DNA of 5,038 bases, from positions 1 to 5,038 of the forward strand of contig CAZSAT010000233.1 in the NCBI GenBank assembly GCA_964604675.1, given 5' to 3'. The notes under the pieces are model-generated. The model was given only the letters and a program-made list of their open reading frames with translations, ran no database searches and was not told the origin of the DNA. Both the position numbers and the translations under genes were made by a program. The stretch comes from CAZSAT01 sp964604675. Lineage in GTDB: Bacteria > Myxococcota_A > UBA796 > CAJQPC01. Below, one piece after another: positions 1-5,038 of this stretch. Position 1 is the first letter of the stretch, and every line of letters starts with the position of its first letter.

Positions 1-125
1 TCGTGCACCTCGCCAATCTTGTGGATTTTTCCGGTAATGTTCAGGATGCGTTCTGTGGTGGTGGTCTTACCGGCATCTACGTGTGCGAAAATGCCGATAT
101 TCCGATAACGGCTGAGGTCAGTCAT
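1..125 (-). CDS. fusA: Elongation factor G, EF-G2 type (N-terminal fragment)
   Basis: EF-G is the cytoplasmic translational GTPase that drives ribosomal translocation and, with ribosome recycling factor, subunit splitting. The reverse complement from the ATG at 125-123 gives 41 codons that run off the left edge. The peptide opens MTDLSRYRNIGIF and continues with the G1/P-loop AHVDAGKTTTTERIL, which is diagnostic of EF-G; the following GKIHKIGEVH leads into the family's switch I. The MTDLS-RYRNIGIFAHVDAGKT opening and GKIHK stretch resemble, from memory, the second, stand-alone EF-G of marine gammaproteobacteria rather than the str-operon copy; this paralogue call is inference. Supporting it, no rpsG or tufA is seen and the gene is divergent from its neighbour. 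About 94% of the gene lies outside the window. The Shine-Dalgarno is weak (CAGAG, about 10 bases upstream). Confidence 0.95.
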   Translation of the reverse strand, partial: MTDLSRYRNIGIFAHVDAGKTTTTERILNITGKIHKIGEVH

Positions 126-176
126 AACGTTTGGCTCTGTTTGAATACAGGTTGTAGGAGGATTAAAAAGCGCGCC

Positions 177-205
177 ATCATATATGGTGATCGGCACATA
201 ATCCA
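177..205 (-). promoter_or_regulatory. Candidate sigma-70 promoter of the EF-G gene
   Basis: Read on the minus strand, TATGAT (182-177) is a five-of-six match to the -10 consensus and lies 17 bases from TGGATT (205-200), a weak three-of-six -35. The bases after the -10, at 176-170, are GGCGCGC, a GC-rich discriminator like those of stringently controlled translation genes. Transcription would start near 170, giving a leader of about 45 nt before the EF-G start. The match is by eye only. Confidence 0.4.
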
Positions 206-409
206 GTTCTCTGTCACTTTCATTAAGAAAGCTTAGACAAAGCGGGATGAATTTCCGTGAAAAACGCCTTAAAGATGTATTTGGGTGAAGGATGGGCAAC
301 TTTTTACCCGTACCCCGGCTGGCAGGTCTGGCTGTTTTTCTGAGCGAAACGGTTTGAAAAATCCCCAGATGACAACCGTTAGATTATAAGAATCGATTAC
401 TTACGCGGG

Positions 410-583
410 ATGAGTTCGCCCCGACTGTTTATCGACGGTTGTTTGTCAACTGGAATACCTGCGATGGATAATCGATTGGCACCATATCTGGATCGGGCCG
501 CCCCCTACCCGGTGGCAAGGCGATACCGAACGTTTGATCACTCACATGGGTTGGCTTTGGGTGTGAACAAGAACGGATATTGA
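410..583 (+). CDS. Doubtful short ORF, 57 aa
   Basis: An ATG at 410 opens a 57-codon frame ending at TGA 581-583. The product begins MSSPRLFIDG and ends VNKNGY; it is rich in Arg and Pro and I do not recognise it. There is no transmembrane segment or signal peptide. No usable Shine-Dalgarno is present: the only purines (GGG) touch the ATG directly. Codon use includes several CGA, ATA and AGG codons, unlike the neighbouring genes. It is more likely a chance open frame or a gene remnant than a real gene, and is listed so that this stretch is accounted for. Confidence 0.15.
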   Translation: MSSPRLFIDGCLSTGIPAMDNRLAPYLDRAAPYPVARRYRTFDHSHGLALGVNKNGY

Positions 584-639
584 TTTAAACTTCGTCACAG
601 TCGATTGCCGTGATGGCTTGATTGAGGGTTGTATCGGAA

Positions 640-1657
640 ATGGTCGAGCTGATTGGTCGCATTACAGATGAGATAATTCTTCTTCTAACAGGCGTATTGT
701 GTCTGGCTGTGCCACTGGCGCTGTTTTATATCAGTCCAGGTGAACTGCATGTTGCGGCGATGGGCGGAGCGGGTTTGTTGATGGCAGCTCTGGTGTGGAT
801 CTACCGGTCCCGGAAGTTTGAATATGCGCGCGTGCTGCTGACGGTCCTGCTGATGAGTACCATCGCAACGGTTGTTGGTATTGGTGGCGCTGGTCAGATC
901 TATTTCCTCTACCCCATTGTCGTCTGTGCCTATTTTCTGGTGTCACCGGTTATAGCCCTGGTGATCGGTATGCTTGCGCTGTTGATTCTGGCGCCATCAA
1001 TCGACAATTTATCTTATCGCGGCGCACCANNNNNNNNNNTCGCAGATGTCCCTGGTTGAATTCGTCAACTTTGTGGTTTCGATACTTGGCTGCAGTTTTA
1101 TCGCTTATGTTTTCGCTTCGATTAGAAACAGACAGCGGGATCAACTGTTGCACCTTTCGACCAAGGATGAACTAACCGGTGTTGGTAATCGCCGGGCTCT
1201 GAACGAAAAGCTCGATGAATTGATTCGTATCAACAAGCGAAACAAGTCGAACATCTCTTTGTTGCTGCTGGATCTTGATAACTTCAAGCAGGTTAATGAT
1301 CGCGAGGGTCATGATGCGGGAGACCAGATACTAATCAGTGTCGCCGATGCCATTCAAACCCGCATCAGGGCCTCTGACAGTTTGTTCCGGTATGGTGGAG
1401 ATGAATTTGTTGTTGTGGTGTCCGACGCCGACTCGAGTGTAGCGATTGGTATCGCCGAAGATTTTCGCGCACTGGTTGAGGCTAACGAAGCGATGACAGG
1501 GTCGATGGTTTCCATTTCTCTGGGGGTTGCCCAGTTTGCAGTCGATGAGACGGCGCAGGAGTGGTTCCGGCGGGCGGACGAGGCTCTGTTTGATGCAAAA
1601 AGAGCCGGTCGAAATCAGGTCCTGATGTCCAGGCCCATTGTCGCGGCGAATGCCTGA
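640..1657 (+). CDS. Membrane-anchored GGDEF diguanylate cyclase (contains assembly gap)
   Basis: Makes cyclic di-GMP from two GTP at the inner membrane. The first 130 codons encode about five hydrophobic helices (roughly residues 12-31, 38-55, 63-82, 87-102, 104-119). After the 10-N gap comes one more (EFVNFVVSILGCSFIAYVFA) and a linker SIRNRQRDQLLHLSTKDELTGVGNRRAL leading into GGDEF. The active site is intact: GGDEF at 1394-1408, metal-binding LDLDNFK, NDREGHDAGD, and an inhibitory I-site RxxD (RASD, 1367-1378) five residues before GGDEF, so product inhibition is expected. The six-helix N-terminus resembles MASE-like sensor regions of gammaproteobacterial cyclases; its signal is unknown. The two halves are in different frames only because the gap has a placeholder length; about 335 residues plus the gap are expected. 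I chose ATG 640 (GAGGG 11 bases upstream); TTG 622, directly after an in-frame TGA, is the only earlier option. Confidence 0.92.
1030..1039. other. Assembly gap (10 N) inside the cyclase gene
   Basis: Ten unknown bases separate GGC GCA CCA from TCG CAG ATG. The upstream coding frame ends exactly before the gap and the downstream frame begins exactly after it, so the true missing length should be a multiple of three (possibly zero). Ten is therefore a scaffold placeholder. The loop between the fifth and sixth helices falls here, and little protein appears to be missing. Confidence 0.95.
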
Positions 1658-1672
1658 GTTGGCGCCGGAGCT

Positions 1673-1697
1673 CAGACCGGGTTCGTCTGGCTTTAAA
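1673..1697 (+). terminator. Weak candidate terminator after the cyclase
   Basis: CAGAC (1673-1677) can pair with GTCTG (1685-1689) over a 7-base loop, followed by GCTTTAAA. The stem is short and the T-run is only three bases, so it may not stop transcription and read-through into the next gene is possible. Confidence 0.2.
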
Positions 1698-1756
1698 CTA
1701 TGCCTTTAAAACCCTGGCAGGTATGATAGGCCAAATTTAACAGGCTCAGGTTCGCT

Positions 1757-2482
1757 ATGGGACGAATTCCTCTGCAGGTTTTGGTACTGGTTGCGTCAAT
1801 TTGTTGTTCACAGGCTTTGCAGGCTGACAAGATGGACTACTGGGTGCTTGGTAGCTTTAGTTCGACTAAAAATGCCGAAGCACAGAAGCACCATCTGGAG
1901 GACCTGCTCGGTATTGTAATTACCCTGATGCCGACACAGGAGCCGAGAGTAACCAGATTGCTCTCTGAGAAAAAATATCTTAGTCAGGCTTCGCTGAATA
2001 CCCACGGACTTACCGCCTGGACCCTTCAATTGGATCAGCTTGATGTTGCGACGATGGCTGGGGATGATTTGAACACCGAGGTCCTGCTCGCTGACAGGTC
2101 AGAGGTTATCGCCGCGCTGGATAAGGATTCAGCCGACGTCGCGCCAGACTACACCTCGCAGATTTCGGAAGTGCCGCTGGATGCGGCTCAGGCTGAGCCG
2201 GACGACATCAGGCAGAGTGAACCGGTCGTGGAGGAGATAGCCCCGCAGGGTTCTGACTCGTTCGAGTTAAAAGCAGATGAGAGTGTCGCGGAATATTGCC
2301 GGCGAAGCGCAGTGGATGGATACAATCCAGGATTTTGCCGGGGAGAACGTTTACGGGCGATGCAGGCAAAAACCGAAAAATTGTCAAAACATGGTCTCGC
2401 ACTCAAATCGTTTTGTCAGAAAGCGAACCTGGACGGTGCCCTCCGGGATGTTTGCCGGCGTTGGCAGAATCCGGAGCAGTAA
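1757..2482 (+). CDS. Exported SPOR-like protein with tandem CX12C motifs
   Basis: A 241-residue protein of unknown specific function. Residues 1-23 look like a Sec signal peptide (one Arg, hydrophobic VLVLVASICCS, signal peptidase I site after SQA20 or LQA23). The two Cys do not fit a lipobox because Ile or Cys, not Gly/Ala/Ser, precedes them. Residues 27-92 resemble a divergent SPOR fold: YWVLGSFSSTKNAEAQKHHL matches the first strand-helix of SPOR domains, and PRVTRLL...LNTHGLTAWTLQL fits the second half. SPOR domains bind denuded septal peptidoglycan, so a periplasmic cell-wall role is plausible but inferred. Residues 93-175 are acidic and low in complexity, probably a flexible linker. Residues 180-235 hold two similar segments, C181-x12-C194 and C220-x12-C233, probably disulfide-linked helical hairpins. 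The Shine-Dalgarno is weak (CAGG, 1751-1754 area). A TATGAT at 1722-1727 could be a -10 but lacks a good -35. Confidence 0.8.
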   Translation: MGRIPLQVLVLVASICCSQALQADKMDYWVLGSFSSTKNAEAQKHHLEDLLGIVITLMPTQEPRVTRLLSEKKYLSQASLNTHGLTAWTLQLDQLDVATMAGDDLNTEVLLADRSEVIAALDKDSADVAPDYTSQISEVPLDAAQAEPDDIRQSEPVVEEIAPQGSDSFELKADESVAEYCRRSAVDGYNPGFCRGERLRAMQAKTEKLSKHGLALKSFCQKANLDGALRDVCRRWQNPEQ

Positions 2483-2588
2483 CCCGATCTGAAGGTAAGC
2501 ACGCTCGATGCTGTCGGGTCCGCGACTCCAGGATATCCGTTAAAATCGGAATCGGAGCACTGGCATCGAAATCAAAACAGGATAAATC
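2483..2588. other. Short intergenic spacer before the FKBP gene
   Basis: About 106 bases between the SPOR-like gene and the FKBP gene. There is no terminator hairpin with a T-run and no promoter I would defend. The only clear element is AGGA at 2579-2582, the Shine-Dalgarno that fixes the TTG start of the next gene. Confidence 0.5.
2579..2582 (+). promoter_or_regulatory. Ribosome binding site deciding the TTG start
   Basis: AGGA lies six bases before TTG 2589. The MDR gene downstream has the same ACAGGA element with the same six-base spacing before its ATG, which supports TTG 2589 as a genuine start. An in-frame TAA at 2583-2585 rules out any earlier start. Confidence 0.7.
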
Positions 2589-3131
2589 TTGGTCGACCAG
2601 CCATATCGAAATAGCAGCAGATCAGGGATCACGGCTTCGCTGCTGCTGGTCGTGCTGGCCATGATCTTCGGCTGCGCAGACAGTGAGTCTGGCGCAAAAC
2701 CAGCAGAGCAAACTCAGGCGGGAGTTAACAATACCTTGAACACATCAGATAATCTTGAAAGGGCCACGGCCTTCTTGGAGGAGAATGCGCAGAAACAGGG
2801 CATTACCGTGACCAGTTCCGGCTTGCAGTACGAAATTATCAGCCAGGGTTCAGGCAAGACACCGACGTTTTCCGATACTGTGGTGACCCACTATGCCGGA
2901 CGTTTTCTCGACGGCACCGAATTCGATAGTTCGATACAGCGGGGGACCCCGGCAACCTTCCCGGTCAGTGGCGTCATCAAGGGTTGGACCGAGGCATTGC
3001 AGCTTATGCAGGAAGGTGACAAGTGGCGGCTCTTTATTCCACCTGATCTGGCCTATGGCTCCGCTGGCGTCGGACCGATACCCCCCGACAGTGCGCTGAT
3101 TTTTGATATCGAGCTGATTGAGGTTAAATAG
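2589..3131 (+). CDS. FKBP-type peptidyl-prolyl cis-trans isomerase, lipoprotein
   Basis: Catalyses cis-trans isomerisation of X-Pro bonds and acts as a folding helper in the envelope. The 180-residue product starts at TTG with a basic n-region (R7, R11), a hydrophobic core (ITASLLLVVLAM) and a lipobox IFGC, giving lipidated Cys29. Residue +2 is Ala, not Asp, so outer-membrane sorting by Lol is expected. Residues 55-90 (NLERATAFLEENAQKQG then SSGLQYEIISQGSG) match the region just before the catalytic domain in Mip/FkpA/FKBP22 proteins, but the long helical dimerisation arm of that group is mostly absent. The FKBP domain (about 92-180) keeps the binding-pocket residues of FKBP12: Y102, F112, D113, F124, V129, I130, W133, Y156 and F172, so it should be active. 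It is 62 bp upstream of the MDR gene on the same strand, and co-transcription is possible. Confidence 0.93.
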   Translation: MVDQPYRNSSRSGITASLLLVVLAMIFGCADSESGAKPAEQTQAGVNNTLNTSDNLERATAFLEENAQKQGITVTSSGLQYEIISQGSGKTPTFSDTVVTHYAGRFLDGTEFDSSIQRGTPATFPVSGVIKGWTEALQLMQEGDKWRLFIPPDLAYGSAGVGPIPPDSALIFDIELIEVK

Positions 3132-3135
3132 CTGG

Positions 3136-3160
3136 CCCGGGGGTCCTGAAACCTGCCGGG
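3136..3160 (+). other. Inverted repeat between FKBP and MDR genes
   Basis: CCCGG (3136-3140) pairs with CCGGG (3156-3160), and inside it GGT (3142-3144) pairs with ACC (3151-3153) over a six-base loop CCTGAA, with a small internal bulge. It follows the FKBP stop codon by four bases. No T-run follows (ATAACTG), so it is not a classic terminator. It could stabilise the FKBP mRNA end or reduce read-through into the MDR gene. Confidence 0.35.
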
Positions 3161-3193
3161 ATAACTGATTTTGATAACACAACAGGAAAAAAC

Positions 3194-4315
3194 ATGAGTG
3201 AAACCAGCCAGGAAATTAGAACCAGGGTGACCAGTGGCGGTAAATTGGAAATGTCGCTGCAAACGGTGCCCATGCCGGAACCAAAGGATGACGAGGTCCT
3301 GATTAAGGTCGAGGCCGCGCCGATCAATCCATCGGATCTTGGTTTGCTTATTGGTCCGGCAGACGTCAGCACCCTGGAAGTCATGGGTCCGGCTGACAGT
3401 CCCGAGGTCAGCATGAACATACCCGATGCGATGATGCGGGCGATGGCTGCGCGACTCGACCAGTCGCTGCCGGCCGGTAACGAAGGCGCCGGTGTGGTCG
3501 TCGGAGCGGGAGCAAATGCCCAAGCGCTGATCGGCAAAATGGTCGGGGTTGCCGGTGGTGCCATGTATTCACAGTATCGTTGTGTTGCCGCATCCAATTG
3601 CCTGGTAATGCACGAGGGGACCACAGCTGCGGAGGCCGCCTCCTGTTTTGTTAATCCGCTGACCGCACTGGGCATGGTCGAAACCATGAAGCTTGAGAAC
3701 CATACCGGACTGGTGCATACCGCCGCCGCTTCAAATCTTGGCCAGATGCTGGTCAAAATCTGTGTTGACGACGACGTGCCGCTGGTCAACATCGTGCGCA
3801 AGGCCGAACATGTTGAAATGCTGAAGTCTCTGGGCGCCACCCATGTCTGCGACTCGAGTGAACCGGCATTCATGGATCAGCTGATAGATGCGCTGGTGGC
3901 AACAGGGGCCACCCTTGGCTTTGATGCCACCGGTGGTGGTAAATTGTGCGGTCAGATTCTGACGGCGATGGAAATCGCTGCCAACAAGACCGCCAAGGAT
4001 TACAACCGCTACGGTTCGACGACCCATAAACAGGTTTATATTTATGGTGGGCTTGATCGCTCACCCACCACCTTTAACCGGGCATTTGGGATGGCCTGGG
4101 GCATCGGTGGCTGGTTGTTGACGCCGTTTATTCAACGAGTCGGCATGGAAAATTTCCAGAAGTTGCGAACTCGCGTCGCCGACGAGATCAAGACCACCTT
4201 TGCGAGCCACTACACGCAGGAAGTGTCCCTCGCAGGAGCCCTGTCAGAGGCGGCGATCCGGGTGTATGCGAAACAGGCAACAGGGGAGAAGTACCTGATC
4301 AATCCGAATCAATGA
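3194..4315 (+). CDS. MDR-family NAD(P)-dependent oxidoreductase, zinc-independent
   Basis: A 373-residue medium-chain dehydrogenase/reductase of the quinone oxidoreductase/enoyl reductase side of the family; the substrate cannot be told from sequence. Residues 35-54 (EVLIKVEAAPINPSDLGLLI) begin the GroES-like domain, followed by GNEGAGVVVGAG (95-106) and VNPLTALGMVE (153-163), which are typical MDR signatures. The Rossmann dinucleotide loop reads HTAAASNLGQML (175-186), with Ala/Ser where most relatives have Gly; FDATGGG (243-249) is also typical. Neither the catalytic zinc ligands nor the four-Cys structural zinc lobe is present, so it should be a zinc-free enzyme. Residues 55-94 form an insertion before the GNEGAG motif. 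The ATG is preceded by AGGA (3184-3187), six bases away. The enzyme is probably cytoplasmic: no signal peptide is seen. Confidence 0.9.
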   Translation: MSETSQEIRTRVTSGGKLEMSLQTVPMPEPKDDEVLIKVEAAPINPSDLGLLIGPADVSTLEVMGPADSPEVSMNIPDAMMRAMAARLDQSLPAGNEGAGVVVGAGANAQALIGKMVGVAGGAMYSQYRCVAASNCLVMHEGTTAAEAASCFVNPLTALGMVETMKLENHTGLVHTAAASNLGQMLVKICVDDDVPLVNIVRKAEHVEMLKSLGATHVCDSSEPAFMDQLIDALVATGATLGFDATGGGKLCGQILTAMEIAANKTAKDYNRYGSTTHKQVYIYGGLDRSPTTFNRAFGMAWGIGGWLLTPFIQRVGMENFQKLRTRVADEIKTTFASHYTQEVSLAGALSEAAIRVYAKQATGEKYLINPNQ

Positions 4316-4335
4316 GAGACAATTCAAGATAAACT

Positions 4336-4356
4336 GTGAAGATTTCTTCACCTTTT
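4336..4356 (+). terminator. Candidate rho-independent terminator after the MDR gene
   Basis: GTGAAG (4336-4341) pairs perfectly with CTTCAC (4346-4351) over the loop ATTT, followed by CTTTT (4352-4356). It begins 21 bases after the MDR stop codon. The stem is short with half G/C and the T-run is modest, so termination strength is uncertain. Confidence 0.5.
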
Positions 4357-4415
4357 GGATCTCATGAACGATTTCTTTAAAACGTTGTTTTTATTACATA
4401 ACTGCGATCAAAAAT

Positions 4416-4433
4416 TGTAAGTAGCTGCTTACA
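4416..4433. promoter_or_regulatory. 18-bp near-palindrome, possible operator
   Basis: TGTAAGTAGCTGCTTACA is symmetric at 16 of 18 positions; only the T/G pair at positions 7 and 12 breaks it. Its right half contains CTTACA (4428-4433), which with a 16-base spacer precedes TAAAAT (4450-4455), a possible weak promoter. A dimeric repressor binding here would overlap that -35. The regulator is unknown. Confidence 0.35.
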
Positions 4434-4456
4434 TTGCGCTAATTATGTATAAAATA

Positions 4457-4485
4457 TGGAGAAAGCTTCATTTTTTGGCTAGAAT
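4457..4485 (+). promoter_or_regulatory. Sigma-70 promoter with GC-rich discriminator, target gene missing
   Basis: TGGAGA (4457-4462, four of six) is followed by 17 bases and TAGAAT (4480-4485, five of six). The next bases, GCGTCCC, form a GC-rich discriminator as in tRNA and rRNA promoters of gammaproteobacteria. Upstream sequence is AT-rich, like an UP element. The sequence switches to foreign-looking DNA within about ten bases of the predicted transcription start, so the natural target is not in the window. Confidence 0.45.
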
Positions 4486-4713
4486 GCGTCCCGAATTTAA
4501 TTTGAGAACTGGCCAATCACTACCCCACATAATACGTTTTGTGCCAAAGCATTTAAAATAATAGTCAAAATAGTCTTCTATTTTAGACAAATCAACTAAA
4601 TTGCTCTGTGTTAATAATCCTGACATTTTCCCGTATACATTAGGATATATAGCAAGTCTAGCAATCTGCTCAGACCAACTTTGAAAGTAATTTGTATCTA
4701 TATTAGGCTTAGC
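4468..4713 (-). CDS. Amidohydrolase (Amidohydro_2) C-terminal fragment, broken at both ends
   Basis: Read on the minus strand from about 4713, the peptide AKPNI...SWSEQIARLAIYPNVYGKMSGL...YFKCFGTKRIMWGSDWPV matches the late part of metal-dependent amidohydrolases of the Amidohydro_2 group (L-fuconolactonase or pyrone-dicarboxylate lactonase-like). PNVYxKxSGL and F-G-x-x-R-x-M-x-GSDWPV are its hallmark motifs; the Asp of GSDWP is the conserved catalytic or metal-site residue. Homology stops after VLKLNS (about 4492); the last residues before the TGA at 4468-4470 (GRILAKK) are the antisense of the promoter region and not part of the family. The open frame continues upstream to 4845, but that part is antisense to the desulfurase fragment. 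Codon use is AT-rich, unlike genes to the left. It is almost certainly only a gene piece of about 74 codons. Confidence 0.7.
   Translation of the reverse strand, partial: AKPNIDTNYFQSWSEQIARLAIYPNVYGKMSGLLTQSNLVDLSKIEDYFDYYFKCFGTKRIMWGSDWPVLKLNSGRILAKK
4486..4497. other. Probable chimeric junction 1
   Basis: Left of here is intergenic DNA of the mid-GC genome with a promoter that points right. Right of here is AT-rich coding DNA. Amidohydrolase homology on the minus strand is lost at about 4492-4495 with no stop codon or intergenic space. Confidence 0.6.
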
Positions 4714-4717
4714 AAAA
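4711..4717. other. Probable chimeric junction 2
   Basis: At AGCAAAA the minus-strand amidohydrolase homology (beginning AKPN) ends and the plus-strand cysteine desulfurase homology (KDLIEN) starts. Two genes in opposite orientation are fused inside their coding regions with at most a few shared bases, which is typical of inverted chimeras. Confidence 0.65.
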
Positions 4718-5038
4718 GATTTAATAGAAAATGATATTAAAGTAACATTTATAAAACCCGATAAAGATGGAATAATAAATGCACGTGATATTAAACAGGC
4801 AATAAAAGAAAATACTAAACTTATTTCAATTATGTATGTTAACAATGAACTAGGGACAATAAATCCAATTGAAGATATTGCAAATTTATCTAAACAAAAT
4901 AATATATTATTTCACTCAGATGCTGTTCAATATATAGGTAAAGAAAAAATTAATCTTTCAGAATCAAATATTGATTTTTTAAGTATAGGAGCTCATAAAT
5001 TTTATGGACCTAAAGGTATCGGAGTTTTATATATGAAA
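4715..5038 (+). CDS. Cysteine desulfurase (NifS/IscS-like) internal fragment
   Basis: The enzyme is a PLP-dependent fold-type I protein that takes sulfur from cysteine for Fe-S clusters or thiolation. The frame from 4715 to the window end (108 codons, no start or stop) reads KDLIENDIKVTFIKPDKDG, then LISIMYVNNELGTINPIEDI, LFHSDAVQYIGK and GAHKFYGPKGIGVLYMK. These are in the order seen in NifS/IscS: VNNE-GTI-PI, the HxDAxQ motif whose Asp (4919-4921) contacts the PLP ring nitrogen, and the HK-YGPKG motif whose first Lys (4997-4999) forms the Schiff base. The N-terminal third is absent to the left of 4714, where an amidohydrolase on the other strand begins, and the C-terminus lies beyond the window. 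Very AT-rich codon use (ATA, TTA, AAA) points to a low-GC bacterial source. The subtype (IscS, NifS or SufS-like) cannot be settled; spacing and motifs favour the NifS/IscS group. Confidence 0.85.

Larger units (their letters stand above)
126..639. other. Intergenic region between divergent EF-G and cyclase genes
   Basis: About 510 bases without a convincing gene. It holds the candidate EF-G promoter, two copies of the 8-bp palindrome AATCGATT (391-398 and 470-477), a 7-bp inverted repeat CAACCGT/ACGGTTG (373-379 and 435-441), and one short ORF of doubtful status (410-583). I see no tRNA, no clear rho-independent terminator and no riboswitch. The leader of the cyclase gene ends with GAGGG at 624-628. 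Confidence 0.6.

Noticed and set aside
3..236. Plus-strand frame of 77 codons at the left edge
   Set aside because: It is antisense to the clear EF-G N-terminus on the minus strand and has no homology signature.
278..316. GGGT...ACCC hairpin near a T-run
   Set aside because: The T-run is inside the loop and left arm side rather than after the stem, so it is not a terminator.
1692..1727. Possible promoter TATGAT before the SPOR-like gene
   Set aside because: No acceptable -35 lies 16-18 bases upstream, so it was not listed as a feature.
2296..2664. Plus-strand 122-codon frame overlapping the SPOR-like and FKBP genes
   Set aside because: It overlaps the Cys-rich end of the SPOR-like gene and the FKBP signal peptide in another frame, both of which have family evidence; its own product shows no motif.
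3124..3873. Long minus-strand frame of 249 codons
   Set aside because: It is antisense to the MDR gene, is rich in Ser/Thr/Ala/Pro as expected of a GC-rich shadow frame, and has no recognisable motif.
4364..4420. 18-codon frame after the MDR gene (MNDFFKTLFLLHNCDQKL)
   Set aside because: It resembles a leader peptide, but it has no Shine-Dalgarno, no codon run and no downstream biosynthetic gene to attenuate.
4714..4845. N-terminal 44 codons of the minus-strand frame that reaches 4845
   Set aside because: This hydrophobic stretch resembles a membrane anchor but is only the antisense of the cysteine desulfurase fragment.
4468..5038. A genuine sulfur-mobilising amidohydrolase/cysteine desulfurase gene cluster
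   Set aside because: Both genes are broken inside coding sequence at their shared boundary, so they cannot work as a system as assembled.

Overview
The window looks like the end of a contig from a mid-GC (about 50-60%) gammaproteobacterium, probably marine or environmental. The indicators are an EF-G N-terminus of the gammaproteobacterial EF-G2 type, a lipoprotein FKBP of the Mip/FKBP22 kind, a membrane diguanylate cyclase and a zinc-free MDR dehydrogenase. No species can be named from sequence alone. The last 540 bases or so are far more AT-rich (roughly 20-30% GC in hand-counted 60-base samples) and do not look like the same genome.

Layout. Bases 1-125 (minus) hold the first 41 codons of an elongation factor G gene that runs off the left edge, with a candidate promoter at 177-205. 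A stretch of about 510 bases (126-639) has no convincing gene, only one doubtful 57-codon ORF. Four plus-strand genes follow: a membrane-anchored GGDEF diguanylate cyclase (640-1657, interrupted by a 10-N assembly gap at 1030-1039); an exported SPOR-like protein with a C-terminal pair of CX12C motifs (1757-2482); a lipoprotein FKBP-type peptidyl-prolyl isomerase starting at TTG (2589-3131); and an MDR-family, zinc-independent oxidoreductase (3194-4315) with a candidate terminator after it. An AT-rich regulatory region (4357-4492) carries an 18-bp near-palindrome and a good sigma-70 type promoter with a GC-rich discriminator, but the gene it should drive is missing.

From about 4493 the sequence changes. 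A fragment of an amidohydrolase (minus, ends near 4713) is joined head-on, without gene boundaries, to the middle of a NifS/IscS-type cysteine desulfurase (plus, to the window end). Two breaks inside coding sequence within about 220 bases, plus the sharp composition change, suggest an assembly or amplification chimera rather than a biological locus.

The four plus-strand genes do not form an obvious pathway. The SPOR-like protein and the FKBP are both predicted to act in the cell envelope. The cyclase makes c-di-GMP but has no visible effector beside it. FKBP and the MDR enzyme are 62 bp apart and could be co-transcribed. I see no defence, mobile or CRISPR system. The least described element is the exported SPOR-like protein with its duplicated cysteine motif.
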